From Clavaria fumosa (lineage: Eukaryota; Basidiomycota; Agaricomycetes; Agaricales; Clavariaceae), in the NCBI GenBank assembly GCA_951802425.1, contig OX637794.1:1054001-1118000 (forward strand): DNA of 64,000 bases, given 5' to 3'. The notes beneath the pieces are model-generated. The model did no database searches, was not told the DNA's origin, and was given only the letters and a program-made list of their open reading frames with translations. Positions within the stretch are counted from its first letter, which is position 1. Each line of letters begins with the position of its first letter. This document shows positions 1-8,848 of this stretch, in pieces. The translations under genes and the position numbers were made by a program.

Positions 1-1144
1 CTTTGATGGCTACGTCGTCGACGAAGGGGATGGTGATGTGAGGAATTTCATCTTGTAAAATATGAGTGACGTCCCCATGCATTATCTGAGTCGCGTTGGT
101 GTATCCCATCAGCATGCAAGTCAACCACTTTGCTCCGAGGGGGGTTTGAAATGTAGTAAGGTCTCGGCTTCGTTCGTCGAGGGAGCGTTGATCGAAGGAA
201 ACAAAAAGGTCGAGGGATCCATAACAACCACGTCTAGCGAATGATTCCGCAAAAACTTCCATGATCGGAGGGACGGCGGAGTCTCCGATCGTGACTTTGT
301 TGAGAGGCTGAAGGTTGTGGACGAGCCGGAGCGACTTTCCGTCTTTCTTCAGAATGCAAAACCATTGAGATCGGTATGAGGAGTTTGATTCTTCATAGAC
401 TCTGGCGGCAATCTTTTCTCGGATAACTTTTAAAACGTCGTTGTAGATGCCGGGTGGGATCGGAATATTCTTGAAGACCCAAGGGATGTGTTCGACCATC
501 GGGATAATTATCGGATCGAAATATTTCGCGTCGAAACATCCTTTTTCAGTCTCTTTCCAGGCGAAAGCATCCTCTTGGATCTTAATAAGATGGTGTACGA
601 GTTTTTCTTCCTCCGGCCACAAGAATCCTGTTCGGTTGGCGTTATGTGCGTCCTTTCGATCCTGTGTGTACCTGGGGCCGGGAACAAACTCGGGCAGATG
701 CTTTGGCAGGATAGGAATGTCGGCGAGGGGGTCCGGGTGTCGGCATCAGATGATCCGAAATTCTTCGGGAACGATTGCTTTAATCGGGTTGATGCGGTTG
801 GCCACTTTCTTGTATTTCTTCCTGACATATACGGGTATAATTGCTTCTGTTGGTGATATTTCGATGGACTGGACGTTGGAATAAAAGGTAGGCTGAGGTG
901 ATACCGGTGTCTCCGATGCTTTGTTAATGATTTTCGGAGGTCCGGATGGCTCGAGAGAGATGTCCCAAAAATAAGTGAATGGCAATGGGTTGAGAGTCAT
1001 TGATGGTACAGATTGAGATGCATGAAACGAATGAGCAGGAGATAATTGGATGGTTGGAGTATCAGATGTGGGTATAGCTTTGATTTTGGTGACCATCGGG
1101 TAATCGTCCGAAGATTTGGTCAGGTCCGATACTCCAGCTATCAA
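1..1144 (-). pseudogene. gypsy-B pol, N-terminal part and RT fingers (copy 1, cut by window edge)
   Basis: On the minus strand from 1144 a reading frame runs to a TGA at 746-748 and continues in the same frame through the RT domain to the window edge. After the stop come the PEFVPGPRYTQDR and WPEEEKLVHHL segments typical of basidiomycete gypsy pol, then IPWVFKNIPIPPG and SQWFCILKKDGKSLRLVHNL of the RT fingers. The stop sits where an Arg is expected (CGA changed to TGA). The frame begins within the last codons of gag-pro in the -1 register. Only the fingers are inside the window, so catalytic residues must be read from the second copy. Confidence 0.85.
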
Positions 1145-2490
1145 AAATCCGGATTGTTAGTTTTTGTTTTTAAAACTTTCCGGAGTGAAATTCTCTCCCT
1201 AGTCGGCATGATGATTCTCTCTCCAGTGTTCGGATCGTTTAGAATCAAGTCTTGGGCTCCGTGTGGGTGATCTATCGTTTGTGATCCGGTCAGCATAAAG
1301 AACGGACGTCCGATAAGTACCTCACATGGCAGGGTATCGGCAACCTGCATTTGGACGTGGAAGGTGCATGGTCCGATCTGTAATGGGAAATTCTTGATCT
1401 GTCCGAGCGTCGGTGCGATGGTGCCGTGTGAGGATTCCATGTGTAGTATACGTTCGGAGTATAGGGGATTGCTGAGCCGCTCCCAAACGTCACGTCTCAT
1501 TGCGACGATTGAGCTTCCCTGGTCTAGGAGACATTCCGCTGTGATCCGACCATCGAGGGTTCCTTCCACAATTCGGAGCAGTGCGGCGTCGACTGCTACG
1601 ACGAGATCTGAGGTGTCCGGTGTGGCAGCGTCCGTAAATAACGTGTTCTGCAAAATGCCAGTGGTGACAGGAACTCGTTTAGCCGTTACCATGTCTTTCA
1701 TCTTCTTTCGAACTTCTCCGGAAATTGCTAATAGTTCGCGCTGCGTCATCCGGACCAGGACATCGAGTGCCCGATCGAAAACTTGTTGAATGGTTTTCGG
1801 GTCTTCAACCGGTGCTTGGTAATGGTATTGAACATCAGGCCGGTCGATCTTCGCGGGCTTTGTTGGTTGGGTGGTTGTCGGCGGGGTTATAACCACTGCA
1901 GGTAGAGGGGGCAGTCGAGATGGTTGCGGATCGTTGTTCCTGATGATGGGCATTCGCTTTTTTCCTTTGTCTACCTTCTTTGCAACTTCGTTAGCAAAAA
2001 TGCAAGCCATGTCTTCCAGTTCAGCATCTGGTTGTTCTTCGTCGTCGGATGTGTTGTCCATGTCGGCATTGTCATTGGACATCATCATCGGCTTGACTTC
2101 GAACATGGCTGTTGTCGTCGGTTGTACGTTCTGGGACTGATATGTTGTGTAGTACTTGTCGAAGCGTTCGGAGAGGTTCTTTCCAACGATAGAACCTGGT
2201 AGGTAGCGTCCGGAGGGTAAACAAATCCTATTTTCGCTATTCCAGACGCATTTCCCTGCTGCAATATACTCGAGGGCCATCGGGCAGGCGCTGATGAAGT
2301 GACCAGTTTCCGAGCAGAAATTACATGTTCGGTTTATCGGTCCATTGATCGTCCTTGGTGCCAGTCGCTTGGCCGTGTCTTGGGATGATGCCGATAAAAT
2401 AGATTCGAGCCGAGCCATGCTGGATGCAAAGGTCGCAAGGGCAGCCGATAGGACTCTTACTGAAAGTGATTTGGTCACTTTTGACCCCCA
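1141..2490 (-). pseudogene. gypsy-B gag C-terminal part with zinc knuckle and aspartic protease (copy 1)
   Basis: The open frame of 445 codons is 1141-2478; homologous gag sequence extends a few codons upstream to about 2490. Near residue 50 it carries a CX2CX4HX4C zinc knuckle (CNFCSETGHFISAC), then a proline-rich spacer. Near residue 315 is a retropepsin-type active site (ECLLDQGSS), followed about 80 residues later by EVLIGRPFF, the usual second protease motif. Gag is split from its N-terminal half by the insertion at 2480-3573, so the product would be incomplete. The frame ends in GAT TTT TGA, overlapping pol in the -1 register. The methionine at 2478 is simply the first ATG after the break. 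Confidence 0.88.
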
Positions 2491-3104
2491 GTTGCTATAA
2501 TTCAGTATGGCTTATCACCACAAACAAGGCTGAGGTAGCTTCCCACCTCCAAAATAAGCTTAGAAATCAAAGGGAGAGTGTGTAAAACTGAGCTACAGTA
2601 TGCCTAGCAGTGTTTTAAAAGTGTTGGGAGTTATGCAAAGTACAAAATTACTTGTTGTTTACTTACAGTGACTCGAAAAATGGTATAGATGTTCCATGTT
2701 TTTGGATTATGTCAGCAATATCTCATTAATGACTAAATGAGGAAACATATAAAATGCATCATCTGATAGCCCTCCTGCTCAGCTATCTGTCCATATATTT
2801 AGCTTCAACACAAGTCCAGCATAAGCTAAGATATATGCATTTGTTTGTGAGGGTGTCATCCTGACAGTCATTTGCAGACATTCAAAGTAGGTAAACAACA
2901 AGTAATTTTGTACTTTGCATAACTCCCAACACTTTTAAAACACTGCTAGGCATACTGTAGCTCAGTTTTACACACTCTCCCTTTGATTTCTAAGCTTATT
3001 TTGGAGGTGGGAAGCTACCTCAGCCTTGTTTGTGGTGATAAGCCATACTGAATTATAGCAACTGGGGGTCAAAAGTGACCAAATCACTTTCAGTAAGAGT
3101 CCTA
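2449..3104. repeat. 214-bp inverted repeat across the insertion boundary (copy 1)
   Basis: Arms 2449-2662 and 2891-3104 are near-perfect inverted copies around a 228-bp spacer, which is the left terminal repeat of the Tc1-like element. The left arm begins in gag coding sequence (around TLLSVRVLS codons) and runs into non-gag sequence containing stops. The structure therefore copied flanking DNA in reverse into the element. Confidence 0.85.
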
Positions 3105-3571
3105 GAAGTCTGATAGCACAGTCCAGAGGTATAGTGGCTAACACAAAGCCTAACAGCAAATTTGTGACAGGAATCACCATTTCCCACCATAGAGATGATG
3201 GATGCCTTACCCTTAGTAGGGAGCTGCTTCATGGTGGGAAAGTTGGAGGAAAGTGAAGGAAGGCCCTCCTCATATACTAGAAGGTGGTCTGGGAGCATTA
3301 TTTTGTTTATTGGGATGTCCATTCAACAAATTCATTCAATTATTCTACTTTTTGATGCCTGCAAAAAAACTGTCCGGATGACACACCCACAAACAAGGCC
3401 AAATATCTCAGCTTAAACCAAACATATATTAAAGCTGAACACATAGATAGATATCCAAGAAGTAGGGCTATCAGATGGTGTGTTTTACATGTCTGCATCC
3501 TGACCTGTTATTGAGATATTGCTGAAATAATCCAAAAGCACAAAACATCCGGACAGTTTTTTGAGTCACTG
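2666..3571. mobile_element. Tc1/mariner-like non-autonomous element in gag (copy 1)
   Basis: The ends read CAGTGACTCGAAAAA on the left and, inverted, CAGTGACTCAAAAAACTGTC on the right, each flanked by TA (2664-2665 and 3572-3573), the hallmark of Tc1/mariner insertion. The inverted terminal repeats are about 225 bp (2666-2890 and 3345-3571) and somewhat diverged. No transposase could be read inside. The centre includes an inverted copy of the sequence just outside the left end. The element splits gag. Confidence 0.75.
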
Positions 3572-3573
3572 TA

Positions 3574-4571
3574 ATCTTGGGTTGCGCTTCTTTCCCGGGG
3601 GCTGCGGATGCGAAGCGGATGGTTCCAGAAGAATAGTCGGTGGACGCAGAAAGAGGGGACGTTGATGACAATAAAAATTCGGCAGCGGCGTGTACTTCGT
3701 TCATCGGGTATGGATCCTCGGGATGGTGGTCGGGAAGCTTTATTGCGAGCCTACTTTCAATCCGGCATCTTGTGTGGTCACCAAATCCAAGAATGTATAG
3801 GCAGTTTCTGTCGTTAGTGGTCATCCGCTGCGATTCTATGAGGTGTGAGGTAATGCGGAGGAAGTCCCTGTAATATTCTCCATGTTCGGCACGCGTATAT
3901 ACGCCCTTTTGTGCCGAGTCCGATATGAAATGATCAAGATCGGCAACGGAGAATAACCTTCCACCATTGGCACCTGGATATAGTCGTCAGACTGCTGCTT
4001 TAAACGTGTCCCAGGTCCAGGCTTCATCTGGTGGTGGTGGTGTTAAGGTTTCCCATAAGAGGCAGGTATCGGTGTCGAGGTAGTGCTTTGCGTAGCGGAT
4101 CAGGTCGGCTTCCGGAGCGTTGGGATTCACACCGGTGAGGACGATATGTATGTCTTCGAAGTATCTGTTGAGATGTGTCGGTACTCCGTCGAATACTGGT
4201 GCGCCGTGTGCGCCTCGGAGTGGATATCTCGCTTGATTGGTCATTTGCTGTTCGATGTCCAGTGGAAACTGTAAAATGTTCAGGTCGAGTGGTAATGGTG
4301 TGAGCGGTGACGGGGATGATTGCGGTTCGTCGGGTAGGAGCTGTGGTAAAGCGATAACTGGTGTATTGAAACTGGTGTGAGAGTATACGATGGAAGAGAT
4401 GCTGGGGATATTTGATGGGTGAAGGTGAGAAGATTCGATAACTTCTCCGGATGGTTCGGATTGCGGCAAGTCCGATGTTGGTAGCTGAATCCGGGCTCTC
4501 AGGCGTTCGGAACATCGAGGGTTGGATGCTGATGATCCTCTTGGGATCCTCGAAGGTGGTTGTGAAGACAT
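3574..4571 (-). pseudogene. gypsy-B gag N-terminal part (copy 1)
   Basis: Translation starts at ATG 4571 (MSSQPPSRIPRG), 14 bases inside the primer-binding site. The first frame ends at a TGA at 3987-3989 in the context AAV-stop-RLYPGA, where gypsy gags of this type have Arg. After that the frame continues as RLYPGANGGRLFSV..., then NDRNCLYILGFG, to the Tc1-like insertion at 3571. The conserved gag core (DAWTWDTFKAAV, RYFEDIHIVL) is readable. The stop and the insertion leave it non-functional. Confidence 0.82.
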
Positions 4572-4584
4572 TTTTGTGGCCCCC

Positions 4585-4601
4585 CCTCGCGGTGGGCTCC
4601 A
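4585..4601 (-). promoter_or_regulatory. Primer-binding site of gypsy-B (copy 1)
   Basis: Reading the minus strand out of the 5' LTR, after a 4-base gap comes TGGAGCCCACCGCGAGG. It begins with TGG, the complement of a tRNA 3' CCA end, at the expected place. The tRNA identity cannot be fixed without a tRNA set from the host. Confidence 0.65.
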
Positions 4602-4605
4602 GAAA

Positions 4606-5538
4606 TGTAGTAGGTATTACGTGTATTGGCTGCAACTGCTTGATTACAGTCAAGTTCTTCAGGGGGGGTCTGACCCAACGCCTAAAACAGTGAGTGCAAC
4701 CTTGGAGGGTGTGGAGGATGAGTTAAATGAGTTGATAAGACGAGAGTATACAATGTCCAAGGTGTCCGATAGATTCCGATATGAGTCCGATATCGGATCC
4801 GATGTCGAGCAAGAGAGTAGTCGAAGATACGAAGGACTGGCAATGACGAAGGCCAGCGGAATGATGTGTACGACGAAGGATGAGCCTAACGGAGCTCACG
4901 CAAGATGTGGGTGATGAGAATAAGCTGCTTTTTGTAGAGTCCGATACGTTCTTAAGTACATTTTTGTAATTACAAATGCTCCGGATTGTACCGGATGATC
5001 CGGAGGTCATGGGGAATGGGGGAAGGTCATAGGTAAGATCATGTGGAGGTCATAGGTCATGGAAGAAACGGCATAGTACGTAGAAATGAAGAGTCCAAAT
5101 TAATCGGTCATCAGGAACGCTGGTAGGAAAGAAGAGAAGGCATAATCGAGTATAGTACATAGTAGATAAAACACTTTTGAGTGTAGAAACATTTACAAAT
5201 TCAGAGGAACACATGATATGAAATTTACAGCATTAAGGATGAAACAGGGGAGAGTACATGAAACATCGGTCACAAGGAGCGCTAAGCAGAGTAAAGTAAT
5301 GAAATTGGAGTATATGGGCGCCATGGATCACCTGTGTAATGAGGAATTTAATTTAACGAGGGTCCGGTACCGGATAGTTATCGGATGAGTATCGGGCTTT
5401 ACGGACGGTCATCGGAGGGCATCGGATGGTGTCGGATGGTGGTCGGTTCATGTCGGGTACAAGGCGGATGCATGCTGAATTCTTCGGATGGTAGGTATCT
5501 GTCATGTTTCCGTGCTGGAGCCGTATATTATCCTTACA
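4606..5538 (-). repeat. gypsy-B 5' LTR (copy 1)
   Basis: 933 bp; on the plus strand it begins TGTAGTAGGTATTACG and ends ATTATCCTTACA (TG...CA). It matches 51169-52101 and 40993-41926. It contains many CCGGA/TCCGAT-type CpG-bearing words, several of them changed to CA/TG between copies. Confidence 0.95.
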
Positions 5539-5748
5539 GCGGGTCACCCAGTCAAGGTACTTGCGAAGTTTCATGTGATCATCATCGCTCGGTGCGGATT
5601 CCGGTGACGGATCGGCTGGTCTGGCTGGGCAGGCCTCGGTGCCCGTTACCACTAACCACAGATACTTGGCCTGTAACACAGACTTCATGTGTACGGACCA
5701 GTTAGCGTAGTTCTGTCCATTTAGTTTGGGGAATCTAAAGGCATCCAT
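5539..5748 (-). pseudogene. Copia gag N-terminus (copy 1)
   Basis: From ATG 5748 the frame reads MDAFRFPKLNGQNYANWSVH and on to LRKYLDWVTR, where the gypsy-B LTR interrupts it. This is the UBN2/DUF-type start of Ty1/copia gag (KLNGxNYxxW). In the downstream copy the rest of gag resumes on the other side of gypsy-B, in frame once one copy of a 4-bp target duplication (CCGC/CCGT) is removed. Confidence 0.88.
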
Positions 5749-5788
5749 TGCAGCCGAATCCAACTGTCCGTTACCGGGTCTCATAATC

Positions 5789-6098
5789 TCACAACAGCGC
5801 AGGCGCACCGAAGCGAAACTGGAGTTCACGCGGTAAGGTAAGAACACGTGTATTCATTAGTCTAAGTAGCAATAATCAGAGGGTAAGTACTAACCTGAAG
5901 TTCACGCGGTAAGGTAAGAACACGTGAACTCCTACGAGTGTTCAACAACGGTATAAGTAGTATCTACGGGTAAACTACAGTGTATAGATAGAGAGGAGAA
6001 CAGGAATAACTATCGAAAGGGCGGTGCAAGCGTGCGCCGCCTGTTCTGTAGCGAGTCCGAGAGCGAGTAAGAGCGGAGGCGAAGCGTACGCTTCATCA
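5789..6098 (-). repeat. Copia 5' LTR (copy 1)
   Basis: 310 bp; minus-strand sequence TGATGAAGCGTACGCTTC...GCGCTGTTGTGA. It matches the left copia LTR (31014-32234, interrupted by a solo LTR). It is followed by CCTTC (6099-6103), the target duplication also found left of the other LTR at 31009-31013. A roughly 30-bp direct repeat (TTCACGCGGTAAGGTAAGAA) occurs twice inside. Confidence 0.88.
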
Positions 6099-6233
6099 CC
6101 TTCGGGTGATGGGGTTGATCGTCATCCTCCTTCAGAGGCCCCACTCACAGGAGCACGTCCAGGCTGACCGTTCAGCTGGTCCTCACTCCTTCCCCCAGAT
6201 TGTTTATTTGTTGTATAACGAGACTTAGTCAGC
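6099..6233 (+). mobile_element. Right end of the DIRS-like element (copy 1)
   Basis: This short tail resumes after the copia insertion and ends at AGACTTAGTCAGC, after which the NLR-associated module begins (GACAATGCGGCTCCAC). The boundary is defined by comparison with the uninterrupted paralogous module at about 9940-9970. No coding sequence is present. Confidence 0.6.
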
Positions 6234-6489
6234 GACAATGCGGCTCCACACTACGCAATGTCGCCTCCGCGCTTGTGCGGTGGACAATAGTGCCCTCGGC
6301 TTACACATAACTGCACGAATGTTGGCGCACATCCACGTGCCCTTTCGTCCATATTCTGCGACACTCTATTGCTGACTATCAAGTGCGCAGGTGGAACAAG
6401 AACATTCACAACCCTGTCGCACTGAGCGAGAAGCAGCGCATGAAATGTGATGCCCTTTGGTTCAAAGCAAAGTGCTAAAGAGGCCCATA
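6234..6489. other. NLR-associated degenerate module (copy 1)
   Basis: This stretch is homologous to 9950-10190 (shared words include GACAATGCGGCTCCAC and CATATCTTTGCCATGATCAA). It meets a truncated TPR unit directly at about 6490. Together with 25128-25316 it forms one module split by the DIRS insertion. It looks coding-like in places but has stops in every frame; the gene of origin was not recognised. Confidence 0.6.
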
Positions 6490-6640
6490 TCTTTGCCATG
6501 ATCAACAAGTAGACTCTCTGCTTCATCTAACTTCCCCTGATTCCTGTATGTGGCTGCCAGATTGGCAATACTTTCCAAAGTGTCTGGGTGTTATGGCCCA
6601 TGTATCCTTTTCCTCACTTCCATCACTTGCAATTCTAGAC
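6490..6640 (-). pseudogene. Severed terminal TPR unit of the NLR gene (copy 1)
   Basis: In the minus frame this reads LELQVMEVRKRIHGP-stop-HPDTLESIANLAATYRNQGKL and on to DEAESLLVD. It is one more 42-residue TPR unit of the adjacent NLR array, with GAA changed to TAA. It lies beyond the 162-bp solo LTR. Removing that LTR and one TAGAC duplicate joins it in frame to the main array (AESL + ELQV). Its far end is cut by the degenerate module. Confidence 0.85.
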
Positions 6641-6802
6641 TGTAAGGGTCCACCCCAGGGGTGAAGGGAGTTCCCTGGACACTTAGCTAATCAGCCACAC
6701 TTATCCTACTACTGTCACTACAACTGTGTAACTACTGCTATAAACAGAGTTCTAATGCACTTGTGACTGAGGATATCTGGTCTCACTCAAACCAATCTTA
6801 CA
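6641..6802. mobile_element. 162-bp solo LTR-like insertion in the NLR TPR array (copy 1)
   Basis: It begins TGTAAGGGTCC and ends AATCTTACA (TG...CA, with a 6-bp inverted end TGTAAG/CTTACA). Perfect 5-bp duplications TAGAC lie at 6636-6640 and 6803-6807. It supplies a foreign 16-residue tail and the stop codon of the present NLR frame. Without an internal domain or a second copy in the window its family is unknown; a short TRIM-type or solo LTR fits best. Confidence 0.85.
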
Positions 6803-8646
6803 TAGACTTTCTGCTTGATCCAACTTCCCCTGATTCCTGTATGTAGCTGCCAGATTGGTGATACTTGACAAAGTGTCTGGGTGTTCTGGCCCAAGGATCC
6901 TCCTCCTCACTTCCATCACTTGCACTTCTAGACTCTCTGCTTGATCCAGCTTCCCCTGATTCCTGTATGTGACTGCCAGAATGGCAATACTTTCCAAAGT
7001 GTCTGGGTGTTCTGGCCCAAGTATCCTCTTCCTCACTTCCATCACTTGCACTGCTAGACTCTCTGCTTGATCCAACTTCCCCTGACCCCAGTATGTGACT
7101 GCCAGATTGGCAATACTTGACAAAGTGTCTGGGTGTTTTGCCCCAAGGATCCTATTGCACATATGCCTTGCATGCATATAATGTGTTGCTGCTTCCTTGT
7201 AATAACTATTCACAAAGTACACCAATCCTAAACTACTCTCTTCCAGAATACCCTTTTCTTCATCAATCATCTGTGTGGTAATGTTCACAGCTTTGCAATG
7301 TCCCTCATTTTTAAAAATGTGTTGCATGAGTAACTTGCAATATCTGTAGTCCCCAGCAGTCCTTGGCCTTGTGATTGAATGACACAGCATTCTCCTTGTC
7401 ATAAGACAACTTATCTGCTGGTCCATCCTTGACAATCTATCCCAGCTCCACAAGTGCACCAATGGGTGCATAGAGTAGATATTGCCTTCCAGACTCTTGA
7501 TAAGGGAAAATGATAACAAGATGGCAATCCCTTCCCTCAGCCAAGCATTATCCCATTTGCCTTCCTTGTTTATTTGTAGCAATGTAGCATGAAAATTTGA
7601 AAATGCTTCTGATACATGTCTCCTTTGCTTTCTGCCCCTGGATATAGAGGAGACCACCCTCTGGACCAGCTTGACTTCTTTGGCTCTCCTATCAGTCACT
7701 GAATTGACTGCTGCTCTTTGGAATATCTCTTCTGATATACTTTCATGATGAAGTGAAGAAAATATTTGTAGCAGGAGGATGGCACTCTTGGCAGCCTGGA
7801 GATTCTTGCTGTTTTCTTGTCCTGCAGCTCTGGCTGCTATGGCTTGGAATGACAGGTCCCATGTCCCATACACTGCCTGACCATAGTTTGATGCTCCCCT
7901 GAATGATGGATGTGCTAGCAGATCATGGTGATGTTGCTGATATTTCCCAAGGTATTCACCAAGTTCACAGAGACCAGAAGCAATATATGCTCCAGCTTGG
8001 TCAACTGCCAAAGGCAAACAGCATAATCCAGCCACAACAGGCTGAGAGGTGTTCCTCAATGATTCAGCAAATTCATCAAGGCATGCAGCCTTCAATAGTA
8101 AAGATATTGCTTCCTGCTCCTCCATCTTCTCAACCTCCTCCCATGCCTGAGGATGCACAGTGCGGCGCACATCTGGATTTCTGCTTGTGATCAACAAGTT
8201 TCCATGACTGCCTCTGGGAGTGAACTTGGAGAGCATGTCAAGATCACTTGCATTGTCGAATACAAGTATCCAGTTCTCCTTGGCAGTGTAAGACAGCCAC
8301 AGGAGCACAGACTCCACAGAGCTTTGTACTCCGCATGACCGAGCAGCAGGGACTTCTGCAATGTCTTTGACGCTTTGCTCAGCAGTCTCGTTGTTGGTCG
8401 CATCAATCCAAAACACTTCCCAGAACCTGGCAGGATTGGTGAGATTGACAGAACCAGTGCCGGAGCAGACCAGACTCACAAATCCCTGTTCTGTTCAACA
8501 AATCTCAAACAAATCTGAGTCTTCCCCGCACCACCCATTCCATATAGCAGAAATTGTTTCTGGCACTCGATCGGCATGCTGAAGTGATCTCGGAGTCTGT
8601 CTAGATAGCCTTCACGCCCAGTGAAGAGAGGACTGGACGGAGGCAT
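6752..8646 (-). CDS. NB-ARC-TPR STAND/NLR-like protein, 3 TPR units (copy 1)
   Basis: Predicted 613 residues in two exons: 8480-8646 and 6752-8426. The 53-bp intron (GTGAGT...CTCAC...CAG) restores RDL-FWEVFWIDAT across the splice. Start chosen at MPPSSPLFTGRE because the upstream frame is broken. Visible motifs: P-loop GMGGAGKT (36-43), WIDAT (about 62-66), Walker B WILVFDNASD (about 108-117), LLITSRN, GLCCLPLA and an MHD-like SMHPLVH near 383. Three 42-residue kinesin-light-chain-type TPRs (HPDTLxSIANLAxTYxxQGK) follow. In fungi such ATPases act as ligand-triggered switches in non-self recognition or cell death; no N-terminal effector domain is visible here. The array is cut by a solo LTR that adds the tail SETRYPQSQVH. 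From 6752 to 8162 I found no CpG. It may be expressed or already a relic. Confidence 0.85.
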
Positions 8647-8848
8647 CAAGCGGTATGGAGTCCTTGGCTGTAATTGTTTGGGAACATTGGCAGCAGCCTG
8701 ATCTACGTTTCAGGTGAGAAACGGACTTGTATGATTCTACGTATATGATATTGTTCCTACTCACTGTAAATGGTGTAAGTATTGATTGTTCTGTTATCAA
8801 CGATGCTGAGGTTATTACTACCAACATCGCCGCCGCGACCAGTTGCAC
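8647..8848 (-). pseudogene. Frameshifted N-terminal extension of the NLR gene (copy 1)
   Basis: From ATG 8848 the frame reads MQLVAAAMLVVITSASLITE (hydrophobic start), then YKSVSHLKRR, and leaves the NB-ARC frame. The truncated paralogue at 10529-10984 reads SASHLTGNIDQPATNVP and runs straight into LMPPSSPLFTGRE. Aligning the two shows a 5-bp loss at about 8705-8712, so the natural N-terminus is disconnected from the NB-ARC domain unless an unseen intron bridges it. Confidence 0.65.

Larger units (their letters stand above)
1..5538 (-). mobile_element. Ty3/gypsy element 'gypsy-B', right part (copy 1)
   Basis: This is the 5' part of a minus-strand gypsy element cut by the window edge. From right to left it holds the 5' LTR (4606-5538), a tRNA primer-binding site, gag (interrupted by a Tc1-like insertion), the gag zinc knuckle and aspartic protease, and the start of pol. 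The other copy (40993-52101) shows the full element. The right flank resumes copia gag exactly at the LTR edge, so the element is nested in copia. Confidence 0.92.

Noticed and set aside
488..856. Plus-strand frames of 120-145 residues opposite gypsy-B pol (also 47010-47447)
   Set aside because: Shadow frames of the minus-strand pol; no independent support, and unlike 42072-43689 they have no exon structure or motif.
6752..6800. NLR C-terminal tail SETRYPQSQVH as a natural domain
   Set aside because: It is encoded by the inserted 162-bp LTR-like element with TAGAC duplicates, not by the NLR family.
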